Positions 56,901-64,000 of a DNA stretch of 64,000 nt are shown piece by piece (positions within the stretch are counted from its first letter, which is position 1; the number at the start of each line of letters is the position of its first letter). The notes under the pieces were generated by a model. It had not been told where the DNA came from and made no database searches. It saw only the letters and a list, made by a program, of their open reading frames with translations. The DNA is taken from positions 1 through 64,000 of the forward strand of contig NZ_CP054140.1 of assembly GCF_016446285.1 (NCBI RefSeq), written 5' to 3'. The stretch is from Desulfobulbus oligotrophicus (GTDB lineage: Bacteria > Desulfobacterota > Desulfobulbia > Desulfobulbales > Desulfobulbaceae). Both the position numbers and the translations under genes were made by a program.

Positions 56901-58271
56901 CTCGATATCACCGGTACCGGTCCCAGCACCACCAACAGAGATGGTCGGCACATCATTATCAATGATCGTGGCCGTGGCTGAGTCACTGTACGTGGTCCCG
57001 TTACTCGTCAGCACCGCGTTCAGGGTGAACGTCTCATTCGGCTCGTCAATGGTGTCGTCAACCGTGGGTGTCCGAACCTGCACAACACTGTCACCGGCTG
57101 GAAGCGGAATACCACCGGTGTACTCATTCCAGGTCGTACCACCGTCAAGGCTGTACTCAAAACCACCAGATGCATAGTCATCAGGACTCACAGCCGTGCC
57201 ATCGGCAAACGTCAGCTCAAGTGTGCTCCCCTCACCAACACCCGTTACATGGATGTCGAATACTGCCGGATCACCCTCTGGAACCTCGATATCACCGGTA
57301 CCGGTCCCAGCACCACCAACAGAGATGGTCGGCACATCATTATCAATGATCGTGGCCGTGGCTGAGTCACTGTACGTGGTCCCGTTACTCGTCAGCACTG
57401 CGTTCAGGGTGAACGTCTCATTCGGCTCGTCAATGGTGTCGTCAACCGTGGGTGTCCGAACCTGCACAACACTGTCACCGGCTGGAAGCGGAATACCACC
57501 GGTGTACTCATTCCAGGTCGTACCACCGTCAAGGCTGTACTCAAAACCACCGGATGCATAGTCATCAGGGCTCACAGCCGTGCCATCGGCAAACGTCAGC
57601 TCAAGTGTGCTCCCCTCGCCAACACCCGTTACATGGATGTCGAATACCGCCGGATCACCCTCATTGACGGCAATACTGTCCATCGACACAGTTGGCGGAG
57701 ATACAGGCGGGGGAACAGGTATATCGGTCTCCCCGTCAACAGGAGGCGCAGGAGGTGTCTCGGTTCCATCATCAATACCGGCAAAGACCCAGTAGGGCGG
57801 ATCTAAAAAATCCCAGCCAATGCCCCGTGTTTCAGCACCGGAATCAGGTATCATCTCCATCTGGGTTGCTTCAAAAACAACAATCTGCCGGCCACCGCCT
57901 CCTGCTCCGGCAACACCGGTACCGGCAGCAGGAGGTGGCAGATCCGTGGTGGGATCAAAGTTTTCATCCTGTTGCAGGGCCTGTTGCATATCTGCAACCG
58001 AGGCCGAAAAATCACCGGCATCCCCGGGTGCTGCCGCTCCGTACACTTCTTCATCAACGAGGACATCGGACATGCGCCCGAGCATCATTGCATTGGGAGT
58101 ATTGGTAAAGGTGATGGAAACACTGCCATCTGAACCTGTTACTATTCGATCATCAGCGTAGATAACGCTGTTGGGAGTCAGTACCCGCTCAAAACCATTT
58201 GCTGAAACCGCCTTAACTGTTCCATACACGATAACGGCTTTCCCGACCGTTTGTGCCTTTCCAACTGCCAT
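53922..58271 (-). CDS. LapA-like RTX adhesin with N-terminal retention module
   Basis: A 1449-aa secreted adhesin. Residues 1 to about 110 form a LapA-type retention module ('AVIVYGTVKAVSANGFERVL', 'DRIVTGSDGSVSITF'). 'DPTTDLPPPAAGTGVAGAGG' follows, with P114-A115-A116-G117 as a candidate LapG cleavage site. After a Pro-rich linker come six 128-aa Calx-beta-like repeats (about 202-949), then a VCBS/cadherin-like domain, an unassigned beta-rich module, and a C-terminal RTX element ('GGSGDEVLIGGGGADIF') with the type I secretion target domain ending at 1449. It is transcribed toward lapB-lapC-luxR. The total length is small next to Pseudomonas LapA, but the repeat number could be collapsed in assembly. 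Confidence 0.93.
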   Translation of the reverse strand: MAVGKAQTVGKAVIVYGTVKAVSANGFERVLTPNSVIYADDRIVTGSDGSVSITFTNTPNAMMLGRMSDVLVDEEVYGAAAPGDAGDFSASVADMQQALQQDENFDPTTDLPPPAAGTGVAGAGGGGRQIVVFEATQMEMIPDSGAETRGIGWDFLDPPYWVFAGIDDGTETPPAPPVDGETDIPVPPPVSPPTVSMDSIAVNEGDPAVFDIHVTGVGEGSTLELTFADGTAVSPDDYASGGFEYSLDGGTTWNEYTGGIPLPAGDSVVQVRTPTVDDTIDEPNETFTLNAVLTSNGTTYSDSATATIIDNDVPTISVGGAGTGTGDIEVPEGDPAVFDIHVTGVGEGSTLELTFADGTAVSPDDYASGGFEYSLDGGTTWNEYTGGIPLPAGDSVVQVRTPTVDDTIDEPNETFTLNAVLTSNGTTYSDSATATIIDNDVPTISVGGAGTGTGDIEVPEGDPAVFDIHVTGVGEGSTLELTFADGTAVSPDDYASGGFEYSLDGGTTWNEYTGGIPLPAGDSVVQVRTPTVDDTIDEPNETFTLNAVLTSNGTTYSDSATATIIDNDVPTISVGGAGTGTGDIEVPEGDPAVFDIHVTGVGEGSTLELTFADGTAVSPDDYASGGFEYSLDGGTTWNEYTGGIPLPAGDSVVQVRTPTVDDTIDEPNETFTLNAVLTSNGTTYSDSATATIIDNDVPTISVGGAGTGTGDIEVPEGDPAVFDIHVTGVGEGSTLELTFADGTAVSPDDYASGGFEYSLDGGTTWNEYTGGIPLPAGDSVVQVRTPTVDDTIDEPNETFTLNAVLTSNGTTYSDSATATIIDNDVPTISVGGAGTGTGDIEVPEGDPAVFDIHVTGVGEGSTLELTFADGTAVSPDDYASGGFEYSLDGGTTWNEYTGGIPLPAGDSVVQVRTPTVDDTIDEPNETFTLNAVLTSNGTTYSDSATATIIDDDIVDGDEHVSTQEDAPLAGNVLDNATNMTGEVTISGFTVADDSTTYLPGDTVEISGVGQLVIHENGDYLFTPHPDYSGQVPQVTYTVTDGIGSETSTLNITVTPVVDIPKVTITPQNPAMVNTVINAANVTSTDLGFTVKAYDLDGNEIGVATAEGVYDAPTGFGVPGDASGDFIELGQDGHTSEKIEVIFDSPVSEATVRFAWLASVERAEYVLYDIDGNQIGGGIVQGITDEIDPPFTLQGADGALIHSIVFTAPTDGGDNDFLIHDISFPTDTLYPINLVVETGDTDFSETIVSVALSVPEGAVLSAGTLNPDGTWTLPLESDGSYTVAIDPVTNAVTIEGLEMTVPGTTGATPDISVIVTIEDSAGGGLTDTKTFIIGTEADNTLAGGSGDEVLIGGGGADIFMVGDGHDTILDYSRAEGDRVDISQVIGSDEDDHSRLGVADNDGKAQLLLYDDADHSNVIGSVTFDTIDFSSLDTGDQLNSLLGQIDLGSTQ
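55422..57665 (-). repeat. Six near-identical 384-bp tandem repeats in the adhesin gene
   Basis: Units begin at about 55423, 55807, 56191, 56575, 56959 and 57343, each 384 bp (128 codons); the last is shorter where it joins the linker. The encoded repeats look identical. The base differences I found are all synonymous, for example CACCGCG/CACTGCG and CCGGATGC/CCAGATGC. The units at 56575 and 56959 match at every position I compared, pointing to recent duplication or gene conversion. Confidence 0.95.
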
Positions 58272-58532
58272 ATCTGCTTCCTCCTATTGGTAAAAAACAA
58301 GTGTATGATCAGATTGTACGCGATGTGCTCCTCATGTCTATTGGACTTTGGTACCATGCCTCGTCTTTTTTTCCAGACACAGCAACTTCTCTGAACATTT
58401 TGCGTCTACCGTCATGTAAAAGAACAACTTTATAGTTTCAGTTGAACTGAAAACAGGCTCTTTCTGTCCTCTGCAAACAATGGTATGATGCCGGAAATCT
58501 TCATCGCCTCTGTATTGAAAGGAACATCGTCC

Positions 58533-60398
58533 ATGAAACGTTTTTTATATCTGCTTTCCCGCCCCTGTGTCTGGTTATGGAAGTTTCTCAGCTCCGGACT
58601 GACTGTCATCTTCAACCTGCTGGTGGTGACCTTGCTGTTGGCCGGTCTGGCACTTGTCCTGTATACACCGAAAATCACCGTCCAGCCAGGCAGCGCCCTT
58701 GTACTGGCACCTGAGGGAAATATCGTTGAGGTGCGTTCCCCGATTGACCCCTTTGCCAGAGTGCTCAACCGGCTTTCCGGTTCCCCGTTCCAGGAAGAAA
58801 CCTTTCTGCAGGATATACTGGACACACTGCAGGAAGCGGCCGACGACCAACGCATTAAAATGCTGGTGCTTAATACCAATAAGATGGGAGATGCCGGCCT
58901 TGATCAGATTCGGACCATCGGTGCCGCCATCGACGCCTTCAAAAAGAAAGACAAAAAAGTTATTGCTGTTGGCAATAACTTTAACCAGACCCAATACTAT
59001 CTGGCCTCCTGGGCTGATTCGATCTACCTGCACCCCATGGGTGCCGTCCAGATTCGCGGCTTTTCAGTGTTCCGTCTGTATGTGCGGGATATGCTCGACA
59101 AGTTGGGTATCAATGCCCATGTATTCCGGGTCGGTGACTATAAGTCCGCTGTCGAACCACTGTTGCGTAACGATATGTCCCCGGAAGACAAAGAGGCCAA
59201 TCGCCTGTGGCTCAACAACCTCTGGAACATCTACTGCACAGATATCGTCACGCATCGGAAGCTTGACCTGACCGTCTTTCGGAACAACATCAACCAGACC
59301 GTCTCTCAGCTGGCTTCAGTGGACGGAGACCGCGCCCGACTCGCCCTGGCTTCAGGTCTGGTGGATGGCCTGAAAACCCCACTGCAGATTGATGAGATGC
59401 TCAAACAGATGGTCGGTCTTTCCAGTGATAAGAAAAGCTGCAACCATATCGGATTTCGTGATTACCTGCAGACGATCACCCCCTCCTATACAAAACCGGA
59501 CAAAGAAAGTGACCTGATCGGTATTATAGCTGTCAGTGGAAACATCATTCCCGGTAAAGGAACGCCTCAGCAGATCGGGGCCGAGGATCTGATCAAGCGA
59601 ATTCGCCAGGCTCGCCAGAACCCGCGCATTAAAGCCATTGTGCTTCGTATCAACAGCGGCGGCGGCAGTGCCACCGCCTCAGAGCTTATCCGTGAAGAGC
59701 TGGCGGCTGCCAGGCAGGACGGCAAGGTGGTGGTTGTTTCCATGGGCGCCATGGCGGCATCAGGGGGGTACTGGTTATCAGCAAACGCTGATGCCATTGT
59801 CGCCGCACCAACTACTCTCACCGGATCAATCGGTATATTCGGCATGATTCCGACCATGGAAAAAACACTGGCCGGCCTTGGTATTCACGGTGACGGTATC
59901 GGCACCACCAACATCGCTCATTTCGGTAATATGGCAACAGCCATGGGGGAAGAGGAAGCCGCCTCCTGGCAAATGGATGTTGAACAGGGCTATCAGCGTT
60001 TCATCAACACTGTTGCCAGGGGTCGTTCGTTAAACGTGGAGGCGGTGAAAAAAATTGCCGGCGGTCGGGTCTGGGACGGTGAAACCGCCCTGAAGATAGG
60101 TCTGGTCGACAAGCTCGGCAACCTGCAGGATGCCATTGCTGAAGCAGCCAAACGCGCGAATGTGCCAAAGGAAAATGCCCTGTTCATCGAACTTGATCCG
60201 CGCAACTATCTGAACCGTTTCAAAAAAAATGAACAACCCATTGAAACCCTGATCCGAGGTCTGTTCGCCTCTTCTCCGGGTATTCTGCAGATGCGGCAAG
60301 CAGCAGAGGAACAGCTGGATTTTATAGTTGACAGCAGGGACCCCCGTGGACTGTACAGCCACTGTCTGTTTCCCTCACCGGCGCTCTTGTTTCGATAA
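58533..60398 (+). CDS. sppA: Signal peptide peptidase SppA, 67K type
   Basis: A 621-aa inner-membrane serine protease that degrades cleaved signal peptides. One N-terminal membrane segment ('LTVIFNLLVVTLLLAGLALVLY') is followed by two tandem peptidase S49 domains. The catalytic dyad is K204 in 'VGDYKSAVEPLL' and S410 in 'GAMAASGGYWLSA'. It matches the E. coli long form, not the short archaeal/Bacillus form. The start at 58533 has AAAGGA upstream; the track's longer start at 58485 lacks support. It is divergent from the adhesin gene, so the 58272-58532 gap holds two promoters. Confidence 0.95.
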   Translation: MKRFLYLLSRPCVWLWKFLSSGLTVIFNLLVVTLLLAGLALVLYTPKITVQPGSALVLAPEGNIVEVRSPIDPFARVLNRLSGSPFQEETFLQDILDTLQEAADDQRIKMLVLNTNKMGDAGLDQIRTIGAAIDAFKKKDKKVIAVGNNFNQTQYYLASWADSIYLHPMGAVQIRGFSVFRLYVRDMLDKLGINAHVFRVGDYKSAVEPLLRNDMSPEDKEANRLWLNNLWNIYCTDIVTHRKLDLTVFRNNINQTVSQLASVDGDRARLALASGLVDGLKTPLQIDEMLKQMVGLSSDKKSCNHIGFRDYLQTITPSYTKPDKESDLIGIIAVSGNIIPGKGTPQQIGAEDLIKRIRQARQNPRIKAIVLRINSGGGSATASELIREELAAARQDGKVVVVSMGAMAASGGYWLSANADAIVAAPTTLTGSIGIFGMIPTMEKTLAGLGIHGDGIGTTNIAHFGNMATAMGEEEAASWQMDVEQGYQRFINTVARGRSLNVEAVKKIAGGRVWDGETALKIGLVDKLGNLQDAIAEAAKRANVPKENALFIELDPRNYLNRFKKNEQPIETLIRGLFASSPGILQMRQAAEEQLDFIVDSRDPRGLYSHCLFPSPALLFR

Positions 60399-60476
60399 AA
60401 AAACGGAGCAGCCCTTTTTTTACTGCCTGTCTCTTAATACCGTACCAGGCAGGCAGCAGACCATAACACGCAATGG

Positions 60477-61649
60477 TTATCCCTTCAAAACAGCCAGGGG
60501 TTGCAGCTCCACGGCTATTTCGATGAGGTCCTGCTGATCGGCGATGACCTCATCGATATTCTTATAGGCCCCGGGTGCCTCTTCAAGATCACGACGGTGC
60601 CGCAGAGAATGAAGGATACGTTTTTTATCGAGCTTTTCCCGTTCCTCCTCCAGATTCAACACCCGTTGAGCCTGCTTGCGGCCAAGAACCCGACCGGCAC
60701 CGTGGGAACAGGACATGAAAGATAACGGATTGCCCAGTCCTTTCACAATATAGCTTCGACTTCCCTGACAACCCGGGATAATGCCGTACTCACCGGCAAA
60801 AGCACGGGTTGCCCCCTTGCGATGCACCCAGACCTCTTTGAAAAAATGCGTTTCCAGGGCCGCGTAGTTATGTGCCACATCGATAGGATCATCAAACTGA
60901 TCACAACCGGTCAGGTCAGTAACGATCTCCTGCAAGGCGGCCATCATCTCACTTCGGTTGGCACTGGCAAAGGCCACACAGTACTCCATCTCCCGCAGAT
61001 AACGCTGCCCAACCTCCGTATCCAGCGGGAGCGTCGCCAGTTGCCATTCCCTGGGTATCGCATCCTTACCGGTCTGCTTCGCCAGGCGAACCGCCAGCTC
61101 GTTGTAATGGCCGGCTACCCGGTAACCGATGTTCCGGCTGCCGGAATGCACCATCAACCAGATCCGCTGGTCGTTCCCCTGCTGAATTTCAATAAAATGA
61201 TTCCCTCCACCCAGGGTGCCGATCTGGCGGCGAGCGTTCTCGAACTCACCGGTAACGACAGGTAAATCCTGACCAAATTCGGTTGGATCCGGCATCACCT
61301 CCAGGGGCCGAGATTTCTTATGATGCTTAAATCCCAAAGGAACAGCAGCACGCAACGCTGTGAGCATCTTCTTCAGTACCGGCACCTCCAGCGCAGTGAG
61401 GCCGGTGCGGACAGCCCGCATGCCGCAACCGATATCAACACCAACTCCATTGGGGATAACAGCGCCGATGGTGGCCAGCACGCCACCGATCGGCATACCG
61501 TACCCCACATGAGCATCAGCCATAATAGCGATATGATGAAAGGCACAGGGCAAATTGGCAAGCCGCCGTGCCTGCTGCAAGGCCTCTTCCTCCAGCGTGT
61601 CAAGCCAGAGCATAATAGGTATTTTTTCAGTGGTAATGGTTCGTTTCAC
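60477..61649 (-). CDS. rtcB: RNA-splicing ligase RtcB
   Basis: RtcB joins 2',3'-cyclic phosphate (or 3'-phosphate) and 5'-OH RNA ends using GTP and Mn2+. The metal-binding motif 'VDIGCGMRAV' begins at residue 71. 'GTLGGGNHFIEI', 'MVHSGSRNIG', 'DVAHNYAALE', 'HRKGATRAFAGEYGIIPG' and the guanylylation site 'SCSHGAGRVLGRKQA' (His) are all present. At 390 aa it belongs to the shorter bacterial class. No rtcA or rtcR flanks it, so a repair role is likely. Confidence 0.95.
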   Translation of the reverse strand: MKRTITTEKIPIMLWLDTLEEEALQQARRLANLPCAFHHIAIMADAHVGYGMPIGGVLATIGAVIPNGVGVDIGCGMRAVRTGLTALEVPVLKKMLTALRAAVPLGFKHHKKSRPLEVMPDPTEFGQDLPVVTGEFENARRQIGTLGGGNHFIEIQQGNDQRIWLMVHSGSRNIGYRVAGHYNELAVRLAKQTGKDAIPREWQLATLPLDTEVGQRYLREMEYCVAFASANRSEMMAALQEIVTDLTGCDQFDDPIDVAHNYAALETHFFKEVWVHRKGATRAFAGEYGIIPGCQGSRSYIVKGLGNPLSFMSCSHGAGRVLGRKQAQRVLNLEEEREKLDKKRILHSLRHRRDLEEAPGAYKNIDEVIADQQDLIEIAVELQPLAVLKG

Positions 61650-61768
61650 AGTGTTCTCTTGCCCTCCCGGTTATCTGGTTTATAGTGCAACCTTATACAT
61701 TTGCTGCCGATGACAGCAGCCTGTCAGACGTCTCAACAATCACCATTCCTTCAACTTCAGCAGCCTGC

Positions 61769-62740
61769 ATGATCACTGAAGAACATCTTGTACATCTCTG
61801 GCTTCATCTGGGATGGCCTCTCCTGCGGTTGCTTATCTACCTGGCCATCGGCCTGCTTGTCGCACTCTTTATCGAATCACTGAACTGGACCAGAAAACTG
61901 GCGGTCATTGCACGGCCCCTCACCCGCTTCGGCCATCTTTCGCCTCTTGCCGGCGCCTCCTTTTCAGTCTGTTTCTTTTCAGGCATAGCTGCCAACAGTA
62001 TGCTTGCCGAAGCCTACAGTACACAGCAGATAAGCAGGAAAGAGTTGATTCTGGCCAACCTGTTCAACAGTCTGCCCAGCAACTTCCTCCATCTTCCAAC
62101 CACATTCTTCATTGCCATGCCAATAATCAAGGGCGCGGCCTTCATCTACATAGGTCTCACGGTCTTGGCCGCCCTTTGCCGCACCTTGCTGGTCGCCCTG
62201 ATCGCCAGACTGCTGCTGCCTGCCGGCAATATCGAACCTGCACCGGTTCAGCCGAAACCGTCGACCACGGAACACCCGTTTCGCGTTGCTCTGCGTAACG
62301 GCCTGCACCGGTTTAAACGACGTATCCGTAAGATCATCGCCTTTACCGCACCGATCTACATCTTGTTCTATGCTCTGACAGAGGCGGGTTTTTTCACGGC
62401 GGCAGAGCACTTCATCGGCCGGCACCTCTCCTGGTTATCCTGGCTCTCACCGCAGGCACTGTCGATTTTAACCTTCCAGATGGCGGCTGAATTTACCGCC
62501 GGCCTGGTTGCAGCCGGGGCGCTCCTTGCCAGTGGCTCGATGCGCATGGAAGAGGTTGTTCTGGTGCTCCTGATCGGCAACATCCTGTCCTCTCCCATCC
62601 GCGCCATCCGTCACCAGTACCCCTATTACGCCGGCATCTTTAAACCGGTTCTTGCCGCTCAACTCCTGGTGTTCAGTCAGGGATTCCGGGCCTTGAGCAT
62701 AGCCGCGATGGCTGTGGCGTATTATTTTATCTGCATGTGA
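61769..62740 (+). CDS. Nucleoside recognition domain membrane protein
   Basis: A 323-aa multi-pass inner-membrane protein of the nucleoside-recognition (Gate) family related to SpmA/SpmB. About eight hydrophobic segments are seen, with paired gate-like blocks 'FFSGIAANSMLAEAY' and 'MAAEFTAGLVAAGALLASGS'. The ATG at 61769 begins close to the first helix; the upstream extension to 61685 is Ser/Thr-rich and unlikely. Substrate unknown. It is divergent from rtcB and followed by a stress protein gene on the same strand. Confidence 0.82.
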   Translation: MITEEHLVHLWLHLGWPLLRLLIYLAIGLLVALFIESLNWTRKLAVIARPLTRFGHLSPLAGASFSVCFFSGIAANSMLAEAYSTQQISRKELILANLFNSLPSNFLHLPTTFFIAMPIIKGAAFIYIGLTVLAALCRTLLVALIARLLLPAGNIEPAPVQPKPSTTEHPFRVALRNGLHRFKRRIRKIIAFTAPIYILFYALTEAGFFTAAEHFIGRHLSWLSWLSPQALSILTFQMAAEFTAGLVAAGALLASGSMRMEEVVLVLLIGNILSSPIRAIRHQYPYYAGIFKPVLAAQLLVFSQGFRALSIAAMAVAYYFICM

Positions 62741-62798
62741 TCTGTCAGAAATCCGTTATCTGTGCAGAGCATGCTCCTGCAACACCAAGGAGGCAATG

Positions 62799-63722
62799 AT
62801 GGAAAAAAACATACTGGTGGCTGTAGACGGCTCAACTTCCACGGGAAGCAGTCTTGACTATCTGGCCCAGCTCTTTGCGCACGATAGTGAACTCACCATA
62901 CATCTGCTCAGCGTCATACCAAGTGGCGGGGGCGGTAAAGACTGGATGCTTGAGGTTGATCCCCTGCGCGCCGAGTCCGCGGGTTCGGACAAACGAACCG
63001 TGGCGGCACGCAAGCACCTTAAAGACGCGGAAGAACGGTTGCTTCGTTCAGGCTTTGCAAAAAAACAGATTCAAGTAAAGACCAAAACAGCAACCAGTAT
63101 CAGCAATGCCATTCGTGAAGAGGCGGAGCGTGGTCATTTTGACAGCGTCCTTATCGGTCGCCGGGGACTGGGTTCAGTCGGCAGTATGTTCTTCGGCAGC
63201 ACATCCGGTGATCTGGTCGAAAAATGCCACCGAGTGCCGCTCTGGATCGTCGACGGCAAGGTCAGGGCATTACGATTCCTGCTTGCCGTACAAAGCCATC
63301 CCGCCTCACTGATGGCGGCTGATCACCTTGCCTTTATGCTGAAAAACCACACAACCGCAGACATCTGTCTCTACCATTCCAATGCGGTGTTCGGCTCTCA
63401 ACAGGTTGCCCGCCCTGAAGATTTTCACGCTCAATGGGGCAAAAGCTGGTGCGATAAATACCTCGACATCGACAACTTTCTCTTCTATGCCCACGCCCAG
63501 CTGCTGGTCGACAACGGTATTTCCCGTCATCGTATCTCTCAGCTGCCCGCGCAGATGCACCTCGATGTGGGCACGGATCTGCTCAGGCAGGCCAAACAGC
63601 ACCAGTGCGGAACCATTGTCATCGGTCGCCGTCGCCGAAGTCTGACCGGAGGACACCTTAAAGGTGTTTCCGACAAGACCCTCAGGCAGGCCCAAAACAT
63701 CGCCATCTGGTTGGCCGGCTGA
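62799..63722 (+). CDS. Universal stress protein, tandem USP domains
   Basis: A 307-aa protein with two UspA-like domains. The first has 'KNILVAVDGSTSTGSSLDYL' and the ATP-binding signature 'GRRGLGSVGSMFFGSTSGDL'. The second ('LLAVQSHPASLMAADHLAFM') has a less complete 'GRRRRSLTGGHLKGVSD'. The ATG at 62799 is preferred over 62796 because AAGGAGG is then at better spacing. Probably involved in stress survival; not specific. Confidence 0.88.
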   Translation: MEKNILVAVDGSTSTGSSLDYLAQLFAHDSELTIHLLSVIPSGGGGKDWMLEVDPLRAESAGSDKRTVAARKHLKDAEERLLRSGFAKKQIQVKTKTATSISNAIREEAERGHFDSVLIGRRGLGSVGSMFFGSTSGDLVEKCHRVPLWIVDGKVRALRFLLAVQSHPASLMAADHLAFMLKNHTTADICLYHSNAVFGSQQVARPEDFHAQWGKSWCDKYLDIDNFLFYAHAQLLVDNGISRHRISQLPAQMHLDVGTDLLRQAKQHQCGTIVIGRRRRSLTGGHLKGVSDKTLRQAQNIAIWLAG

Positions 63723-63742
63723 AATCCGGCGGCGCAGGAGTT

Positions 63743-63763
63743 ATCTTCTCTTCTTGAGAAGAT
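63743..63763. terminator. Possible hairpin between convergent genes
   Basis: An 8-bp perfect stem (ATCTTCTC/GAGAAGAT) with a 5-base loop lies between the convergent USP and protease genes. It lacks a long T-tract, so termination is uncertain. Confidence 0.45.
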
Positions 63764-63764
63764 G

Positions 63765-64000
63765 TTACTGAGCAGAAGATTTCGGGCTGACAATCACTGT
63801 TGCCGCCTGTTCTGCAGTCAGATATTCTCGGGCCAGAGCTGTCAGCTCATCTGCCTGAATGGCGGCAAAATCTTCGGAAATAGTCAATGGCCACTGCAGC
63901 TGCTGCGGATGACGTCCGGAAAGATTTAAGACCGACTCCAACCAGTATCGATTGTTGCGCTTGATGTCTTTAATTGAGGTCAGAGCAGGTTCCAGGGCCC
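63765..64000 (-). CDS. M16 family zinc metallopeptidase, C-terminal fragment
   Basis: The 3' end of a gene that runs off the window; the stop is at 63765-63767. The 78 visible residues read 'ALTSIKDIKRNNRYWLESVL', 'SGRHPQQLQWPLTI', 'DFAAIQADELTALAREYL' and 'AATVIVSPK', the typical C-terminus of PqqL-like insulinase-family proteases. The HxxEH zinc motif would be upstream, outside the window. Confidence 0.8.
   Translation of the reverse strand, partial: ALEPALTSIKDIKRNNRYWLESVLNLSGRHPQQLQWPLTISEDFAAIQADELTALAREYLTAEQAATVIVSPKSSAQ

Noticed and set aside
55422-57665. Regular repeats considered as a CRISPR array
   Set aside because: Units are 384 bp, coding and without variable spacers.
55285-57795. 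Series of repeated 93-121 aa open frames on the plus strand
   Set aside because: They are antisense shadows of the 384-bp adhesin repeats; the minus-strand frame is continuous and has domain similarity.
60423-60452. CTGCCTG/CAGGCAG inverted repeat between sppA and rtcB as a terminator
   Set aside because: The stem is short with a 16-base loop, and no T-tract follows on either strand.

Overview
The window is bacterial chromosome (Gram-negative). Gene content and order suggest Desulfobacterota, probably near Desulfobulbales. The pointers are the runs murA-prmC-prfA-rpmE-rho, coaE-rluD-carD and pth-rplY-prs-tRNA-Gln-ispE, a DUF1844 gene, glnS next to gltX, several small FeoA genes before a large feoB, and a PilS/PilR-like pair. 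This is an inference from gene content; no 16S or other phylogenetic marker was tested.

Layout. 1-520 has no recognisable gene. 521-15050 is mostly housekeeping: dnaE, a small ABM-domain protein, a SAM hydrolase, hslV-hslU, xerC, xseB-ispA-dxs (isoprenoid precursors), a UDP-sugar epimerase, a class II aldolase, and tatC with a one-base frameshift in a T9 run. 15223-18346 is a sigma54 two-component pair. 18336-29603 is a long minus-strand block for cell wall, translation and transcription functions (murA, prmC, prfA, rpmE, rho, coaE, rluD, carD, pth, rplY, prs, tRNA-Gln, ispE, DUF1844). 29901-33105 is gltX-glnS. 33113-37001 is a ferrous-iron uptake locus holding a decayed feoA, an intact feoA, a divergent FeoA-like gene, a 59-aa Cys-rich membrane protein and feoB. 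37018-38747 is mtnA plus a class II aldolase, probably for 5'-methylthioadenosine or 5'-deoxyadenosine salvage. 39010-44255 holds an HDOD-GAF protein, a small exported-looking protein, an IS3-family element and a glycosyltransferase.

45021-58271 is the most distinctive region: a compact Lap-type biofilm adhesion system. It encodes a TolC/LapE-like outer-membrane channel (frameshifted), a LapG periplasmic protease, a LapD c-di-GMP receptor with degenerate GGDEF and EAL motifs, a LapB/LapC type I exporter, a LuxR-type regulator with a degenerate receiver, and a 1449-aa LapA-like adhesin. The adhesin has an N-terminal retention module, a PAAG candidate LapG site, six 128-aa repeats and a C-terminal RTX/type I signal. 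In the known Pseudomonas model, high c-di-GMP makes LapD hold LapG so the adhesin stays anchored in the outer-membrane pore; low c-di-GMP frees LapG, which cuts the adhesin off. All parts of that circuit are here, but the outer-membrane pore gene is broken as written.

58533-64000 returns to general functions: sppA, rtcB, a nucleoside-recognition membrane protein, a tandem universal stress protein, and the 3' end of an M16 zinc protease gene that runs off the window.
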